Assembly (NCBI RefSeq): GCF_041080795.1
Contig: NZ_CP129674.1
Span: forward strand, 1,364,001-1,428,000
DNA: 64,000 nt
From: Bifidobacterium sp. WK041_4_12
Lineage (GTDB): Bacteria > Actinomycetota > Actinomycetes > Actinomycetales > Bifidobacteriaceae
Direction: 5' to 3'
The notes beneath the pieces were generated by a model. The model did no database searches, had not been told where the DNA came from, and worked only from the letters and a program-made list of their open reading frames with translations. The translations under genes were made by a program, and so were the position numbers. The stretch's first letter is position 1, and each line of letters opens with the position of its first letter. Positions 18,375 through 28,036 of the stretch are shown one piece after another.

Positions 18375-19460
18375 ATGACAATGTGCAACATCACACATGA
18401 TATGGATTGGCACGTTATGGCTCGTCACTCAGCACACGAAGCACACAGACACAGCAATACCTCCGAGAACGTTCAGCCCAAGCTTCCAGAGCACGGCTAT
18501 GGCTCTGAACCGACGGCTTCTGATCCGCTCGAAGCCCAGCACGAAGGTACAGCGGACGCAGTGTCGCCAGCAGCCACTGCGATACCAGCAGACACTGTTC
18601 CATCAGAAACTACAGTTTCAGGAGCTGCCGTGTCAGAAACTGCCGTGTCAAATACCGTGGCAGCACATACTGTGGCATCGGCAAGCGATCTGACGAAGAC
18701 CTATGGCACGCATGATGCCATTGTCACGGCTCTTGACCATGTGAGCGTCAACTTCGAACGCGGCAAGATGACCGCCATCATGGGACCTTCTGGTTCAGGC
18801 AAGTCCACACTCATGCACTGCATGGCAGGTCTGGACACTCCCGATTCAGGCACGGTACTCGTTGAGAACCTGAAAGTCTCGTCCATGACGCAAAAGCAGC
18901 TCACCAAGCTGCGTCGAGAGCAGATAGGCTTCATCTTCCAATCATTCAATCTGATTCCCACTCTGAGCGCTGAAGAGAACATTCTGCTGCCTCTCGAAAT
19001 TTCCAAAAGAAAGATTGACCGCGATTGGTTCAACCACATCGTTGATGTCGTCGGTCTGCAATCTCGACTCACCCACCGACCAAGCCAACTTTCCGGTGGT
19101 CAGCAGCAGCGCGTCGCATGCGCTCGCGCCATGATGTCTCGCCCCTCGGTAATCTTCGCGGACGAGCCGACAGGCAATCTCGATTCAAAATCCAGTGGCG
19201 AAGTGCTTGGATTCCTCAAGTCATCGGTGCAACGTTACAATCAGACCATTGTCATGGTCACCCATGATCCTCGCGCAGCCTCGTACGCTGACAGAGTCCT
19301 CGTGCTCGCCGATGGTCGCATCACCAACGACATGAAGGAACCCAGCTACGAGGAGATTCTTGCAGTGTTCGCCAATGAAGGATCGGACAGCAGCCAGTCT
19401 ACCCAGAAAGACGATGCTGCTGACGATGCCTCGGCCATGCAGAAGGGATCGCACCGGTGA
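18375..19460 (+). CDS. MacB/LolD-type ABC transporter ATP-binding protein
   Basis: ATPase of an exporter-type or lipoprotein-release-type system with the FtsX-like permease that follows. The ATPase core begins near 18675 (ASDLTKTYG), with Walker A GPSGSGKST, signature LSGGQQQR, Walker B VIFADEPTGNLD and the H-loop His in MVTHDPR. It is preceded by about 100 residues of low-complexity sequence, rich in Ala, Thr, Ser and Val, with repeats such as VSETAVSNTV; this long leader is unusual for the family. The start is uncertain (ATGs at 18375, 18402 and 18417, none with a good ribosome site); the promoter at 18341 excludes earlier ones. The stop overlaps the next start. Confidence 0.88.
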   Translation: MTMCNITHDMDWHVMARHSAHEAHRHSNTSENVQPKLPEHGYGSEPTASDPLEAQHEGTADAVSPAATAIPADTVPSETTVSGAAVSETAVSNTVAAHTVASASDLTKTYGTHDAIVTALDHVSVNFERGKMTAIMGPSGSGKSTLMHCMAGLDTPDSGTVLVENLKVSSMTQKQLTKLRREQIGFIFQSFNLIPTLSAEENILLPLEISKRKIDRDWFNHIVDVVGLQSRLTHRPSQLSGGQQQRVACARAMMSRPSVIFADEPTGNLDSKSSGEVLGFLKSSVQRYNQTIVMVTHDPRAASYADRVLVLADGRITNDMKEPSYEEILAVFANEGSDSSQSTQKDDAADDASAMQKGSHR

Positions 19461-22090
19461 TCAAACTTGGCTTGCGAGACGCTCGCTCTCACTTCTCTCG
19501 ATTCGTGATGTCCATCATCGCCATCGCACTGGGCGTTGCCTTTGTTGTCGGATCGTTCTGCTTTAGAGAGATGCTCAATAATCAGGTGAGTGACATGCTC
19601 TCCACCAACGCGGATGCAGACGTATATGTCCGCGGCACTACAAAAAATGCCACGGATTCAACTACTGCAACCAATTCGAGCCGTTCAGACTACAATGCGA
19701 TTCCTGTCTCTCTGCTCGATACCGTCACTGCCGTGGACGGAGTGAAGGGCACCTCGCCACTGTATACCGTGTCCGGACTGGTGCTTGTCGCCAAGGATGG
19801 CAACGCCGTGGCCACAACCGGTGCGCCTACGCTCGCCATGGGATTCAACGCCAAGGATTCATGGCGCGCTGTCACCTTTACCTCCGGCACCTATGCCAAG
19901 AACAGTAATGAAGTGGCTTTGGAATCGTATGCGGCTGAGCGCGCGAATCTGAAGGTTGGTGACACCACGACGCTGGTGTATCCGACCGGACCACGGCATG
20001 TGAAGGTCGTCGGCATTTTCCATACCGCTTCCAGTCAGGCAGGGGCGATTCTTCTCGGCATCGACGAGAATTCGGCAAAGATGCTCTATGAGCAGACCAC
20101 TGGTTCGGCTACCAAGATCGATGAGATTGGATTGTACGGCAATGCCAATGATGGCAAGGCACTCAACCCGCAACAGCAGCAGAGTCTGACGGATAAGGTC
20201 AATGCAGTCCTTCCTTCCGGTTCGAAGGCAACGGCGATAACCGGCGACGAGATGCGCAGCGAGAAAACCAAGTCCACGCAGGATTCTCTTGGTTTCATCC
20301 AGCCCATGATTCTTATCTTCGCCCTGATCGCGCTCTTCGTTGGATCGTTCATCATAGCCAATACCTTCTCAATGATTGTGCGCGAATCCATGCGCGGGTA
20401 TGCGTTGCTTCGATCGGTGGGAGCTTCTCCAAGTCAGGTATTTCTCACGGTTGTGGTTCAGGCCATCGTGCTTGGCGTTATTGGCTCTGCCGCTGGCATC
20501 GGACTCGGATGGGGCATGATCAAGCTGATCGTCTATGGGTTCGGACAGTCGGGCTCCACGCTCACCGGATCTTCGAACCCTACGATTTCCGACATGCTGA
20601 TCGGAGTCCTCGTTGGTGTTGCGGTGTCCTTGATAGGCGCTGCGCTTCCGGCACGTCACGCCTCACTTGCTCCGCCCCTGCAAGCGATGAATGAGACGGT
20701 CAATCCTGAAAAACCCACGCGCGTGCGAGGCATTCTCGGCTTCGTGATGATAGTGGTCGGCATCGCGTTGTGGGGTCTGGCATGGCTTCAATCCTCCGAA
20801 GACAAGAAACTGCCTTGGGAATGGCTTAATTCCGCCAATCCCGCAATTTCGCTCGGCATTGGTGCTGCCCTGATTCTTGTGGGCACCATAGTCATGGCGC
20901 CTGCTATCGTTCAGCCCGTCAGCCGGATACTTGGATGGATTCCAACTCTGGCATTCCCTGTAACTGGGCGACTCGCCTCACGCAATCTGTCGCGTTCCAA
21001 ACGCCGCACTGCCAATACCGCAGCCGCATTGTTTGTCGGCATTGCCATAGTCAGCTGCCTCGGCGTTGTAGCATCCTCGGTGAACGCATCGGTTTCAGGC
21101 ATCGTTGAAAGCGGCATCAAGGCTGACTTTGCCGTGCTTGCCAACGGTGGAAGGGGAAGAATTCCGCAGCAGGGCTTGGATGACATGGGCAAGGTCGATG
21201 GCGTCAAATCGGTCAGCAGCATCAGCTATCTGATGGATGTGACCTATCCGGGGACCACTGACAAGCCCTCAACCTTCATGGCTCAGCCATCACTGTTCAC
21301 CGATGTGTTCGATCCTGTCGAAACCGCTGGTAATGCTCGTCAGGCCATGGAAGATGGGCAGCTTGTCGTTTCCAAGAAGGTTGCGGACGACAACAACTGG
21401 CATGTTGGTCAATCGATTTCGGTGAAATATGCGCAGGGTTCGGAAAGGCTCACCATTGGCGCGATATCCGATAACTCGATTTTCTCGGGTGGCATATATG
21501 TGAACCAGGCCGTTGGAAACGCACTCACCACCGAGGCGACACGGTTCATCACCGAGGCGTTTGTCAAGGCTGATGCTGGCACGAACCACACTGCCTTGAA
21601 GAAGAATCTTATCGAGGCTGTCAAGCCCTACTATGTGATCAGCGTGATGACGAAGGACGAGTTCAAGTCGACCATCAGCTCGATGGTGAATCAGGTACTG
21701 CTGATTGTGAACGCTCTGCTGGCGCTCTCCATCGTGATAGCCATCTTCGGTATCATGAATACCCTCGCGCTCTCGGTTTCTGAACGCACGAAGGAGATAG
21801 GTCTGTTACGTGCCATCGGTGCGGGAAGAGGGCAGATTCGCGGCATGATAGCCATCGAAGCCTCGATGATTTCCGTGTTTGGCACGCTTCTCGGACTGAT
21901 TGTTGGCACTGCGGCCGGTGTCGTGATTCGAAAGCTCTATGCAGGCCAAGGTCTGAGCAAGCTGGATATACCGATCGGCGAGTTGGTGATCTTCGTGATC
22001 CTTGCCATCCTTATCGGCATGATCACCAGTTTGCCACCGGCTCGTAAGGCGTTGAAGGTTCCCGTGCTCAACGCAGTCGCCAGCGAGTAG
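19457..22090 (+). CDS. FtsX/MacB-like ABC transporter permease, two FtsX domains
   Basis: 877-residue membrane protein with an N-terminal membrane segment, a large extracytoplasmic domain (about 45-270), a first FtsX domain (about 275-400, containing MRGYALLRSVGASPSQVF), a second membrane start near 505, another extracytoplasmic domain and a C-terminal FtsX domain with SERTKEIGLLRAIGAGRGQI. This duplicated layout is that of actinobacterial exporters and lipoprotein-release permeases with 8-10 membrane segments. The GTG start at 19457 overlaps the ATPase stop by four bases, so the two are translationally coupled. Substrate unknown. It converges on tyrA with a two-base gap. Confidence 0.92.
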   Translation: MIKLGLRDARSHFSRFVMSIIAIALGVAFVVGSFCFREMLNNQVSDMLSTNADADVYVRGTTKNATDSTTATNSSRSDYNAIPVSLLDTVTAVDGVKGTSPLYTVSGLVLVAKDGNAVATTGAPTLAMGFNAKDSWRAVTFTSGTYAKNSNEVALESYAAERANLKVGDTTTLVYPTGPRHVKVVGIFHTASSQAGAILLGIDENSAKMLYEQTTGSATKIDEIGLYGNANDGKALNPQQQQSLTDKVNAVLPSGSKATAITGDEMRSEKTKSTQDSLGFIQPMILIFALIALFVGSFIIANTFSMIVRESMRGYALLRSVGASPSQVFLTVVVQAIVLGVIGSAAGIGLGWGMIKLIVYGFGQSGSTLTGSSNPTISDMLIGVLVGVAVSLIGAALPARHASLAPPLQAMNETVNPEKPTRVRGILGFVMIVVGIALWGLAWLQSSEDKKLPWEWLNSANPAISLGIGAALILVGTIVMAPAIVQPVSRILGWIPTLAFPVTGRLASRNLSRSKRRTANTAAALFVGIAIVSCLGVVASSVNASVSGIVESGIKADFAVLANGGRGRIPQQGLDDMGKVDGVKSVSSISYLMDVTYPGTTDKPSTFMAQPSLFTDVFDPVETAGNARQAMEDGQLVVSKKVADDNNWHVGQSISVKYAQGSERLTIGAISDNSIFSGGIYVNQAVGNALTTEATRFITEAFVKADAGTNHTALKKNLIEAVKPYYVISVMTKDEFKSTISSMVNQVLLIVNALLALSIVIAIFGIMNTLALSVSERTKEIGLLRAIGAGRGQIRGMIAIEASMISVFGTLLGLIVGTAAGVVIRKLYAGQGLSKLDIPIGELVIFVILAILIGMITSLPPARKALKVPVLNAVASE

Positions 22091-22092
22091 AT

Positions 22093-23397
22093 TCAGGAAT
22101 CGGCTACTGAGGCCGAGGATACTGAGGCCGAGAGGCTCCGTGCGATGATTCGGGCTTCATGGGTTGTTGCGAAGGCTGTGATCTGTTCTCCGGCCTTCGC
22201 AGATTCGATCAGAGCCTGCTGCCACCCACGCTCTGGAATCCTGATGGTATCGTGATTCGCTTCCGTCTGCTGGGTCAAGGAATGCTTATCGCTTGTTCTG
22301 CTATCGGTGCTCGCGCTCCCACTGCTGTCCCATGTCTTGCGCTTGTATATGCGAAATGGTTCAGGTGATTGGAAGAACGCGGCAAGCTGCTGCTGTGCCC
22401 TGCTCACGTCTGATTCATCCTTTTCGTCAACCGGTTTATCGGATGAAGCTTCACTCAACTGTTCCAGAGACTGCGCAACGGTGTTCAGTCGCGCTGAGAG
22501 CTGTCTGAGCAGCGACGCCACATTTGCGGCATCTTCCTCGACCATCGCCTTCGTCCGACCAGGGTCAGTCAAGGAGACCCTGGTCATGTCGCGCCATGAA
22601 CCAGCGGCAAGAGCCGCCTCAATGTTGCGATCTTCGGAATCGACAAGCATGGATGACAGTGCCGTGGAGACGACATGCGGCATGTGTGAAATCATCGCAG
22701 CACTGCTGTCGTGAATGTGATCGTCCAGTGTGATGATTCGATTGCCGACACCCTGCGTAATCATGTCCGCGACCGTAAGAAATCGGTCATAACGAGTGTC
22801 GTCATCAACCGTCACTGCCCAGAGCGCATCATCGAACAGTGTGGGATCTGCTGCTGCAAATCCCGAACGTTCATTCCCCGCCATCGGATGAGCACCGACA
22901 TAATAATGCGAAAGCCCTGCATTCCTGACCTGCTGGCGCACTTCGGTCTTCACGCTTCCGACATCCGTCAGCGTCGTAGCAGGAGACAGTACCGGAGCCA
23001 GCTTGGCCAGCACCGCAGGCATGGCTGTCAAAGGTGTGGCAAGGACCAGAACGTCAGGCTTTCCCGCAGCCAACGCTTCAAGCGAATCCACACAAAGGAT
23101 ATTATGTCTGGCAGCGGCCTCGTAGGGGCGGCTGTTATGGTTCCAGGCGATGACGTACCGTCCGCGCTGTGCCAGCCTCAAGGCAAGCGAGCCACCGATA
23201 AGGCCTAATCCCGCTATCGCTATCTTGTGTGCCGATGTGAGAATCGGAGAGGCCTGCATGCCGGGCATCGGATGCATGGAGTCGAAGATATGCGGATGAT
23301 TGTCATCCCACGAGCCTTGGGAGTCCTTGGGACCGGTCGCTGCATGCTGCTGCGAATGTGTAGGCCTTGATTGATTGGTGCCTGAAACTTCACTCAT
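22093..23397 (-). CDS. tyrA: Prephenate dehydrogenase
   Basis: Oxidatively decarboxylates prephenate to 4-hydroxyphenylpyruvate for tyrosine. The NAD-binding motif is IAIAGLGLIGGSLA (about residue 60 of the chosen form). The conserved catalytic-region stretches follow: LTDVGSVK, GAHPMAGNERSGF, and a helical dimer domain with SHMPHVVSTALSSML. The last 100 residues are charged and probably flexible. I chose ATG 23397 (MSEVSG), with AGGA seven bases upstream; a TTG at 23502 would add 35 residues rich in charged and polar residues without a ribosome site. No ACT domain is visible. It follows pheA in an aromatic amino acid operon. Confidence 0.92.
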   Translation of the reverse strand: MSEVSGTNQSRPTHSQQHAATGPKDSQGSWDDNHPHIFDSMHPMPGMQASPILTSAHKIAIAGLGLIGGSLALRLAQRGRYVIAWNHNSRPYEAAARHNILCVDSLEALAAGKPDVLVLATPLTAMPAVLAKLAPVLSPATTLTDVGSVKTEVRQQVRNAGLSHYYVGAHPMAGNERSGFAAADPTLFDDALWAVTVDDDTRYDRFLTVADMITQGVGNRIITLDDHIHDSSAAMISHMPHVVSTALSSMLVDSEDRNIEAALAAGSWRDMTRVSLTDPGRTKAMVEEDAANVASLLRQLSARLNTVAQSLEQLSEASSDKPVDEKDESDVSRAQQQLAAFFQSPEPFRIYKRKTWDSSGSASTDSRTSDKHSLTQQTEANHDTIRIPERGWQQALIESAKAGEQITAFATTHEARIIARSLSASVSSASVADS

Positions 23398-23514
23398 ATC
23401 CGTATCCTGATCTTCCCGATTCCTGTTCTCTTCATGACCTTTCCCCTCACGGTGGGCTTGCAGCTCACCGTTCCTTGCAACGGATAGTGAAAGCCTGGGC
23501 AAGGGCTCATCAGT

Positions 23515-24504
23515 TCACATGAATTGTGCCTGAAGTCCTGTCAGTGTCTCATGAGTGGCGAGGCTGCCATGCCCGCCCGCACCACCATCAGGGAGCATCC
23601 ATGATGTCACCGGAGGGTCGGGACGCTCCTGTCTGGCATATACTGCGAGAGTCTTGACCCAATCGCCTCTCCTGATGATGTTCTCCAACGCTGTCTTCAA
23701 ATCATGCTGCCATGGTGCTGCATCAATGGTGGCTATGAAACTGTAGGTCCCATCATGACCCTTGATGGGGCGAGATATGAAGCTGGTCATGTTCAGACCT
23801 GCGTCCCGAAGCAAATCAAGGAGACCAGCCAGCACACCTGCCCCGGTGCTTAAAGGAATGAAGGCGATCACCGATTCATATTCGGTGGATGCCTTGTCAT
23901 CTCCAAGCATCAGACTTCTTGCTTCATCTCTGGGAGCGAGCAGCAGGAAGTCGGTTCTACTCCCCTGATAGTCTTGGACGCCACGCTGCTTGGTCACCAA
24001 TCCGTACAGTTCACCACAGATTCGTGGTCCGAGTGCAATCTGCCCTGATGTGATGTCTCTGCATGCCGCAGCATTGGATGCCGCTGGAACTTCTCGAAGA
24101 CCTAACTGTCTGGTGAATGCACGGCATTGAGCCAGTCCATGGGGGTGAGCGGTGACTTCCTTCGGTTCTGACGCATCATCGGGCAGCATAAAGGCATCGA
24201 ATTCAATAGCGACGCTTAACCTTCCACATCCCACCACATTGTGAGCATCGATAAGACCATCGATATTGGGAACTACATATCCTTCGACATTGTTTTCCCA
24301 GGCTATGACTCCGAAGGCTTGACCTGCATTGACCGCCTCGAGTATCTGGGTGACGTCTTCTGCCGGTCGCAGCATCGTGGACTCTGAATCCTCCGAGGGA
24401 GCAGAAGCTGCTGCTCGTGCCATGATACGAGGCAGAAATTGTTTGGCAGCAGCATGGGTGAAGGATCCCTGCGGCCCAAGATAATACACCGGGCGACTAT
24501 TCAT
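23515..24504 (-). CDS. pheA: Prephenate dehydratase
   Basis: Converts prephenate to phenylpyruvate for phenylalanine. The catalytic domain starts with YLGPQGSFTHAAA and contains VIAWENNVEGYV; the ACT regulatory domain begins near residue 210. Two departures from the family pattern are visible. The catalytic Thr-Arg-Phe motif reads Thr-Asp-Phe (184-186 in SRTDFLL), and the phenylalanine-binding ESRP motif reads ISRP (243-246). The enzyme may therefore be altered in activity or feedback control, although the rest is intact. The ATG at 24504 has AAGGAA upstream and overlaps the stop of the preceding membrane-protein gene by eight bases. Confidence 0.9.
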   Translation of the reverse strand: MNSRPVYYLGPQGSFTHAAAKQFLPRIMARAAASAPSEDSESTMLRPAEDVTQILEAVNAGQAFGVIAWENNVEGYVVPNIDGLIDAHNVVGCGRLSVAIEFDAFMLPDDASEPKEVTAHPHGLAQCRAFTRQLGLREVPAASNAAACRDITSGQIALGPRICGELYGLVTKQRGVQDYQGSRTDFLLLAPRDEARSLMLGDDKASTEYESVIAFIPLSTGAGVLAGLLDLLRDAGLNMTSFISRPIKGHDGTYSFIATIDAAPWQHDLKTALENIIRRGDWVKTLAVYARQERPDPPVTSWMLPDGGAGGHGSLATHETLTGLQAQFM

Positions 24505-25102
24505 CGTGGCGTTCCTTGCGATCCCACTCAGCATCCTTGACGGTCGATGGGTGCTCCTCTATCGCGCTCACATCTGAAATCGAGGCACTCGTAGCTTCAG
24601 CGGTCGGAATTGGAGCGTCATCAGACAGCCTTGGCACTACGACAAACCAGTGCAGGGGCAGCAGCGCGATGACGAACTGCACGACAATCAGCCCTAGCAG
24701 CCAGTAATATCCAACATACAATCCAAAGTATGTGGTGAATGCCGCTCCCCCAACGGGAATGAGCACATCACCCATCGGTCCCTGACCGGCAAGCATGCCT
24801 ACGCCGAAACATGATGCAACCAGATGCAAGACCAGACCGATGATGCCGCTGCGGGCGCGTGCCTCCCATGCGGACAGGCCTGCGAGCACCAATGCCAACA
24901 GCAGTCCGTACGGTATGTTCATCGCAGCGCCCATGCGATGGGCGACAGTGCCGACAAGGGCGACAAAAAAACCGAGAAGCAATGAGATAAGAAGCCGCAA
25001 CCCCATGCTGAAACGGAAGGTCAAGGGCATCAGTGAACGCTGTGCCCGGTCGATGTGCATTCCCAGCATCATCGTATTGAGTCCCTGCATACTCGATTTC
25101 AT
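24497..25102 (-). CDS. Small membrane protein of unknown function, upstream of pheA
   Basis: About 201 residues with four clear hydrophobic segments (starting at LRLLISLLLGFFVAL, GLLLALVLAGLSAW, IIGLVLHLVASCFGVGML and GLYVGYYWLLGLIVVQF) and an acidic cytoplasmic tail. I do not recognise a named family with confidence; the layout resembles actinobacterial DUF6113-like proteins, but this is a guess. Overlap with pheA suggests translational coupling and a shared transcript with pheA-tyrA, which does not by itself imply a role in aromatic synthesis. The start could also be one of the downstream ATGs around 25087-25060. Confidence 0.65.
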   Translation of the reverse strand: MKSSMQGLNTMMLGMHIDRAQRSLMPLTFRFSMGLRLLISLLLGFFVALVGTVAHRMGAAMNIPYGLLLALVLAGLSAWEARARSGIIGLVLHLVASCFGVGMLAGQGPMGDVLIPVGGAAFTTYFGLYVGYYWLLGLIVVQFVIALLPLHWFVVVPRLSDDAPIPTAEATSASISDVSAIEEHPSTVKDAEWDRKERHDE

Positions 25103-25175
25103 ATGGCTCAGCCTAGTACAACGCCCGTTCAATGCCTGTTGTGCGTTCCGAAAAAACACCCGTGCAGCATAGAGA

Positions 25176-25209
25176 AACGCGCTGCATACTGATCAGCATG
25201 CAGCGCGTT
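25176..25209 (-). terminator. Hairpin terminator after typA
   Basis: AACGCGCTGCAT (25176-25187) pairs perfectly with ATGCAGCGCGTT (25198-25209) across a 10-nt loop, starting 20 bases after the typA stop on the minus strand. A TTTTTT run follows only about 20 bases later, so it is an imperfect but likely terminator. Confidence 0.6.
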
Positions 25210-25229
25210 CCAGCAGTATCGAATAGTAC

Positions 25230-27152
25230 TCAACTGTTCTTGTTCTGACGACGCTGGCGGGCATTCCACTTGTACCATTGATCGCGATCGAGAATGATCT
25301 TGCGCACGCGAATGGATTCTGGCGTGACCTCCACGCATTCGTCCTCGTTGGCAAAGTCGAGCGATTCCTCAAGGCTCATGTCGATTGGAGGGGTCAAGGT
25401 TTCCAACACGTCTGCGGTCGCTGAACGCATGTTCGTCATATGCTTTTCGAGCGTCACGTTGATGTCCAGATCTCCTGGCTTATTGGCAATGCCCACGATC
25501 TGGCCTTCATATACAGGCGACTGCGGCTTGACGAAGAAGTTGCCGCGAGCCTGAAGCTTCTGCATGGCGTACGGGCTGGCCTTGCCTGAACGGTCGGAAA
25601 CCATCGAACCGTTCTGACGGGTCGTGATTTCTCCCGCCCACGGTGCATAGCCTGCTGACAGTGACGATGCGATGCCAGTGCCACGGGTGGCGCTGAGAAG
25701 AGCGGTTCTGAAACCAATCAGACCACGGGATGGGACGGTGAACTGAAGACGAACCCAGCCTGAACCGTGGTTGCTCATGGAATCCATGCGACCCTTGCGG
25801 TCTGCCATCAGCTGGGTGATGGTACCCATGTATTCCTCAGGAACATCAATGGTCGTATTCTCCATTGGTTCATTGAGCTTGCCATCGATGTCCTTGGTCA
25901 CGACCTGAGGACGACCCACCGTGAGTTCATATCCCTCGCGGCGCATCTCCTCTGCGAGCACGGCCAGAGCCAGCTCGCCACGACCCTGGACTTCCCATGC
26001 ATCTGGACGGTCGGTATCCACGACATGTATGGAGACGTTGCCGATAAGTTCGTGATCGAGGCGATCCTTCAGCATGCGGGCGGTCAGCTTATGATCCTTG
26101 CCTTCGGTTCCTGCGATAGGAGAATCGTTGGTTGCGAAGGTCATTGAAATGGCTGGATCGTCGACATGGATCAGAGGCAAAGGCTTCGGATCGTTGGGAT
26201 CCACGATGGTCTCGCCAATCATGATATCCGAAACGCCTGCAATGGCGACGATATCACCAGGACCAGCTTCATCGACTGGTGTGCGGTCAAGACCGACCGT
26301 GCGAAGAATCTCGGTCAGCTTGAAGTTTTCGATGGAGCCACCTACGCGGGAAAGCCCGTAGGTCTTGCCCTTCTCGAGCTTGCCGTTGTAGATACGCACC
26401 AAGCCAAGACGCCCAAGATAGTCGGATGCATCAATGTTCGTGACATGTGCCTGAACTGGAGCACCCTCTTCATATTCCGGTGCTGGAATGTTCTTCAGAA
26501 TCGCGTCGAACAGTGGCTCCAAATCCTCATTGTCTGGAACTTCACCATCGGCAGGCTGCTTTGTCGAAGCATAGCCGGCCTTTGCCGCACAATAGATCAC
26601 TGGCAAATCGAGCAATGAATCGAGGTCGAGATCGATGCCCTCTTCGCTGACGTCCTGTGCAAGCCCGAGCAGCAGGTCTGTGCTCTCTGAAACGACTTCC
26701 GATATGCGGGCATCGGGACGATCCGTTTTATTGATGGCCAGAATCACGGGGAGCTTGGCTTCAAGAGCCTTACGCAGCACAAATCGTGTCTGCGGCAATG
26801 GTCCCTCTGAAGCGTCGACCAGCAAGACAACGCCATCCACCATGGAGATGCCTCGTTCGACCTCGCCACCGAAATCGGCGTGTCCTGGCGTGTCGACAAC
26901 GTTGATGGTTATGCCTTCCGGCTCATTCAATTCTGCAGCGAGAGGGCCGGTATATTTCACGGCCGTGTTCTTCGCCAGAATAGTGATGCCCTTCTCGCGT
27001 TCCAAAGCATTGGAATCGAGAACTCTATCGGGAACCTCTTCGCGCTCGGAAAACACATGCGACTGCTTGAGCATCGCATTAACCAACGTTGTCTTACCGT
27101 GATCAACGTGAGCTACAATCGCAACATTCCTGATATCACCGCGTACCGCCAT
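25230..27152 (-). CDS. typA: Translational GTPase TypA/BipA
   Basis: Ribosome-binding GTPase of the EF-G family linked to stress and low-temperature growth and 50S assembly. G-domain motifs are complete: AHVDHGKTT (G1), DTPGHADFGG (G3), NKTDRPDAR (G4) and SAK-like CAAKAGYA (G5). The later domains contain GRGELALAVLAEEMRREGYE and the BipA-specific C-terminal domain with KPQSPVYEGQIVG. About 640 residues, as usual. I chose ATG 27152 (MAVRGDIRN) because GAGGT lies upstream; a start at 27206 adds 18 residues without support. A TAGAAT -10 candidate lies at 27226-27231 on the minus strand. Confidence 0.97.
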   Translation of the reverse strand: MAVRGDIRNVAIVAHVDHGKTTLVNAMLKQSHVFSEREEVPDRVLDSNALEREKGITILAKNTAVKYTGPLAAELNEPEGITINVVDTPGHADFGGEVERGISMVDGVVLLVDASEGPLPQTRFVLRKALEAKLPVILAINKTDRPDARISEVVSESTDLLLGLAQDVSEEGIDLDLDSLLDLPVIYCAAKAGYASTKQPADGEVPDNEDLEPLFDAILKNIPAPEYEEGAPVQAHVTNIDASDYLGRLGLVRIYNGKLEKGKTYGLSRVGGSIENFKLTEILRTVGLDRTPVDEAGPGDIVAIAGVSDIMIGETIVDPNDPKPLPLIHVDDPAISMTFATNDSPIAGTEGKDHKLTARMLKDRLDHELIGNVSIHVVDTDRPDAWEVQGRGELALAVLAEEMRREGYELTVGRPQVVTKDIDGKLNEPMENTTIDVPEEYMGTITQLMADRKGRMDSMSNHGSGWVRLQFTVPSRGLIGFRTALLSATRGTGIASSLSAGYAPWAGEITTRQNGSMVSDRSGKASPYAMQKLQARGNFFVKPQSPVYEGQIVGIANKPGDLDINVTLEKHMTNMRSATADVLETLTPPIDMSLEESLDFANEDECVEVTPESIRVRKIILDRDQWYKWNARQRRQNKNS

Positions 27153-27301
27153 TACAACCTCATTCTGTGGGTAACAATCCATGGGAAGACATTCCCTGGA
27201 AGACAAGAGTTCCTAAACCTTGGCAATTCTAGCCACATTTATCGACTTTGAGAGTTTCTTGAAAGTGAACATGCAGCGAATGTCGCGATAACGCTTGCAA
27301 A

Positions 27302-28024
27302 TCATTGCAATTGGTCGTCTTCACTCTTCAACGCATTCGTCGCATTCGGCAGGAATGGGGCGAGTGCGGGCAGTTGTTCAAGCGAGTCCAACCCAATCTT
27401 TTCAAGGAAGTATGCTGTGGTGACCAGCAACGCTCCTCGAGTGTCCTCGTCGATGCCATTTTCGCGAATCAAGCCTCTGATCAGCAATGAACGCAGCACG
27501 CCATCGGAATTCACACCACGTATGGATGCAACCTGTGCGCGAGTCATCGGCTGCTTGTAGGCGATAATCGCCAATGCCTCAAGCGCAGCCTGAGAAAGCC
27601 TTGCCGTCTGACCATGGGTGACGAATGCGGCGACGACCGATTCGAACTCTCGCCGATTGACGAACTGCCAGCCTCGGGCTGTGTGTCGCAGGGTAAAGCC
27701 GTGTGGATGTGGCGATGCCGCTGCCTCGTAGCTGTCGGTGAGCTCGTGCAGGGCCTCGGCGACATCGGACGGTTCAACGGCGAGAACCCTTGCAAGGTCA
27801 TCGCCGTGCTGCGGCTGGTCAGCAACCATGAGAATGGCTTCCAGACACGCTTTAAGACCTCCAGGAAAGTCGTTGACATCGAAGTCGACGTATTCTGGAC
27901 GCGTATCGCTGAGATCTTGCTGAGCCTCGCGCTGTTCTTGATTCATCTGTTCTTGATTCGTCTGTTCTACAGGCACGTTTGGAGACACTGCTGTAAATGC
28001 TGTGTCGGAAGTATATTCAGCCAT
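27302..28024 (-). CDS. scpB: Segregation and condensation protein ScpB
   Basis: Kleisin-associated dimer of the SMC-ScpAB condensin. Tandem winged-helix domains are visible: the first near residues 55-125 (LKACLEAILMVADQPQHGDDLA) and the second with LSQAALEALAIIAYKQPMTRAQVASIRGVNSDGVLRSLLIRGLI, the strongest ScpB signature. The first 50 residues and the last 15 are polar and probably unstructured. It follows scpA by 12 bases. Its partner smc is at 47111-50707. Confidence 0.95.
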   Translation of the reverse strand: MAEYTSDTAFTAVSPNVPVEQTNQEQMNQEQREAQQDLSDTRPEYVDFDVNDFPGGLKACLEAILMVADQPQHGDDLARVLAVEPSDVAEALHELTDSYEAAASPHPHGFTLRHTARGWQFVNRREFESVVAAFVTHGQTARLSQAALEALAIIAYKQPMTRAQVASIRGVNSDGVLRSLLIRGLIRENGIDEDTRGALLVTTAYFLEKIGLDSLEQLPALAPFLPNATNALKSEDDQLQ

Positions 28025-28036
28025 TCGTCAACCTTC

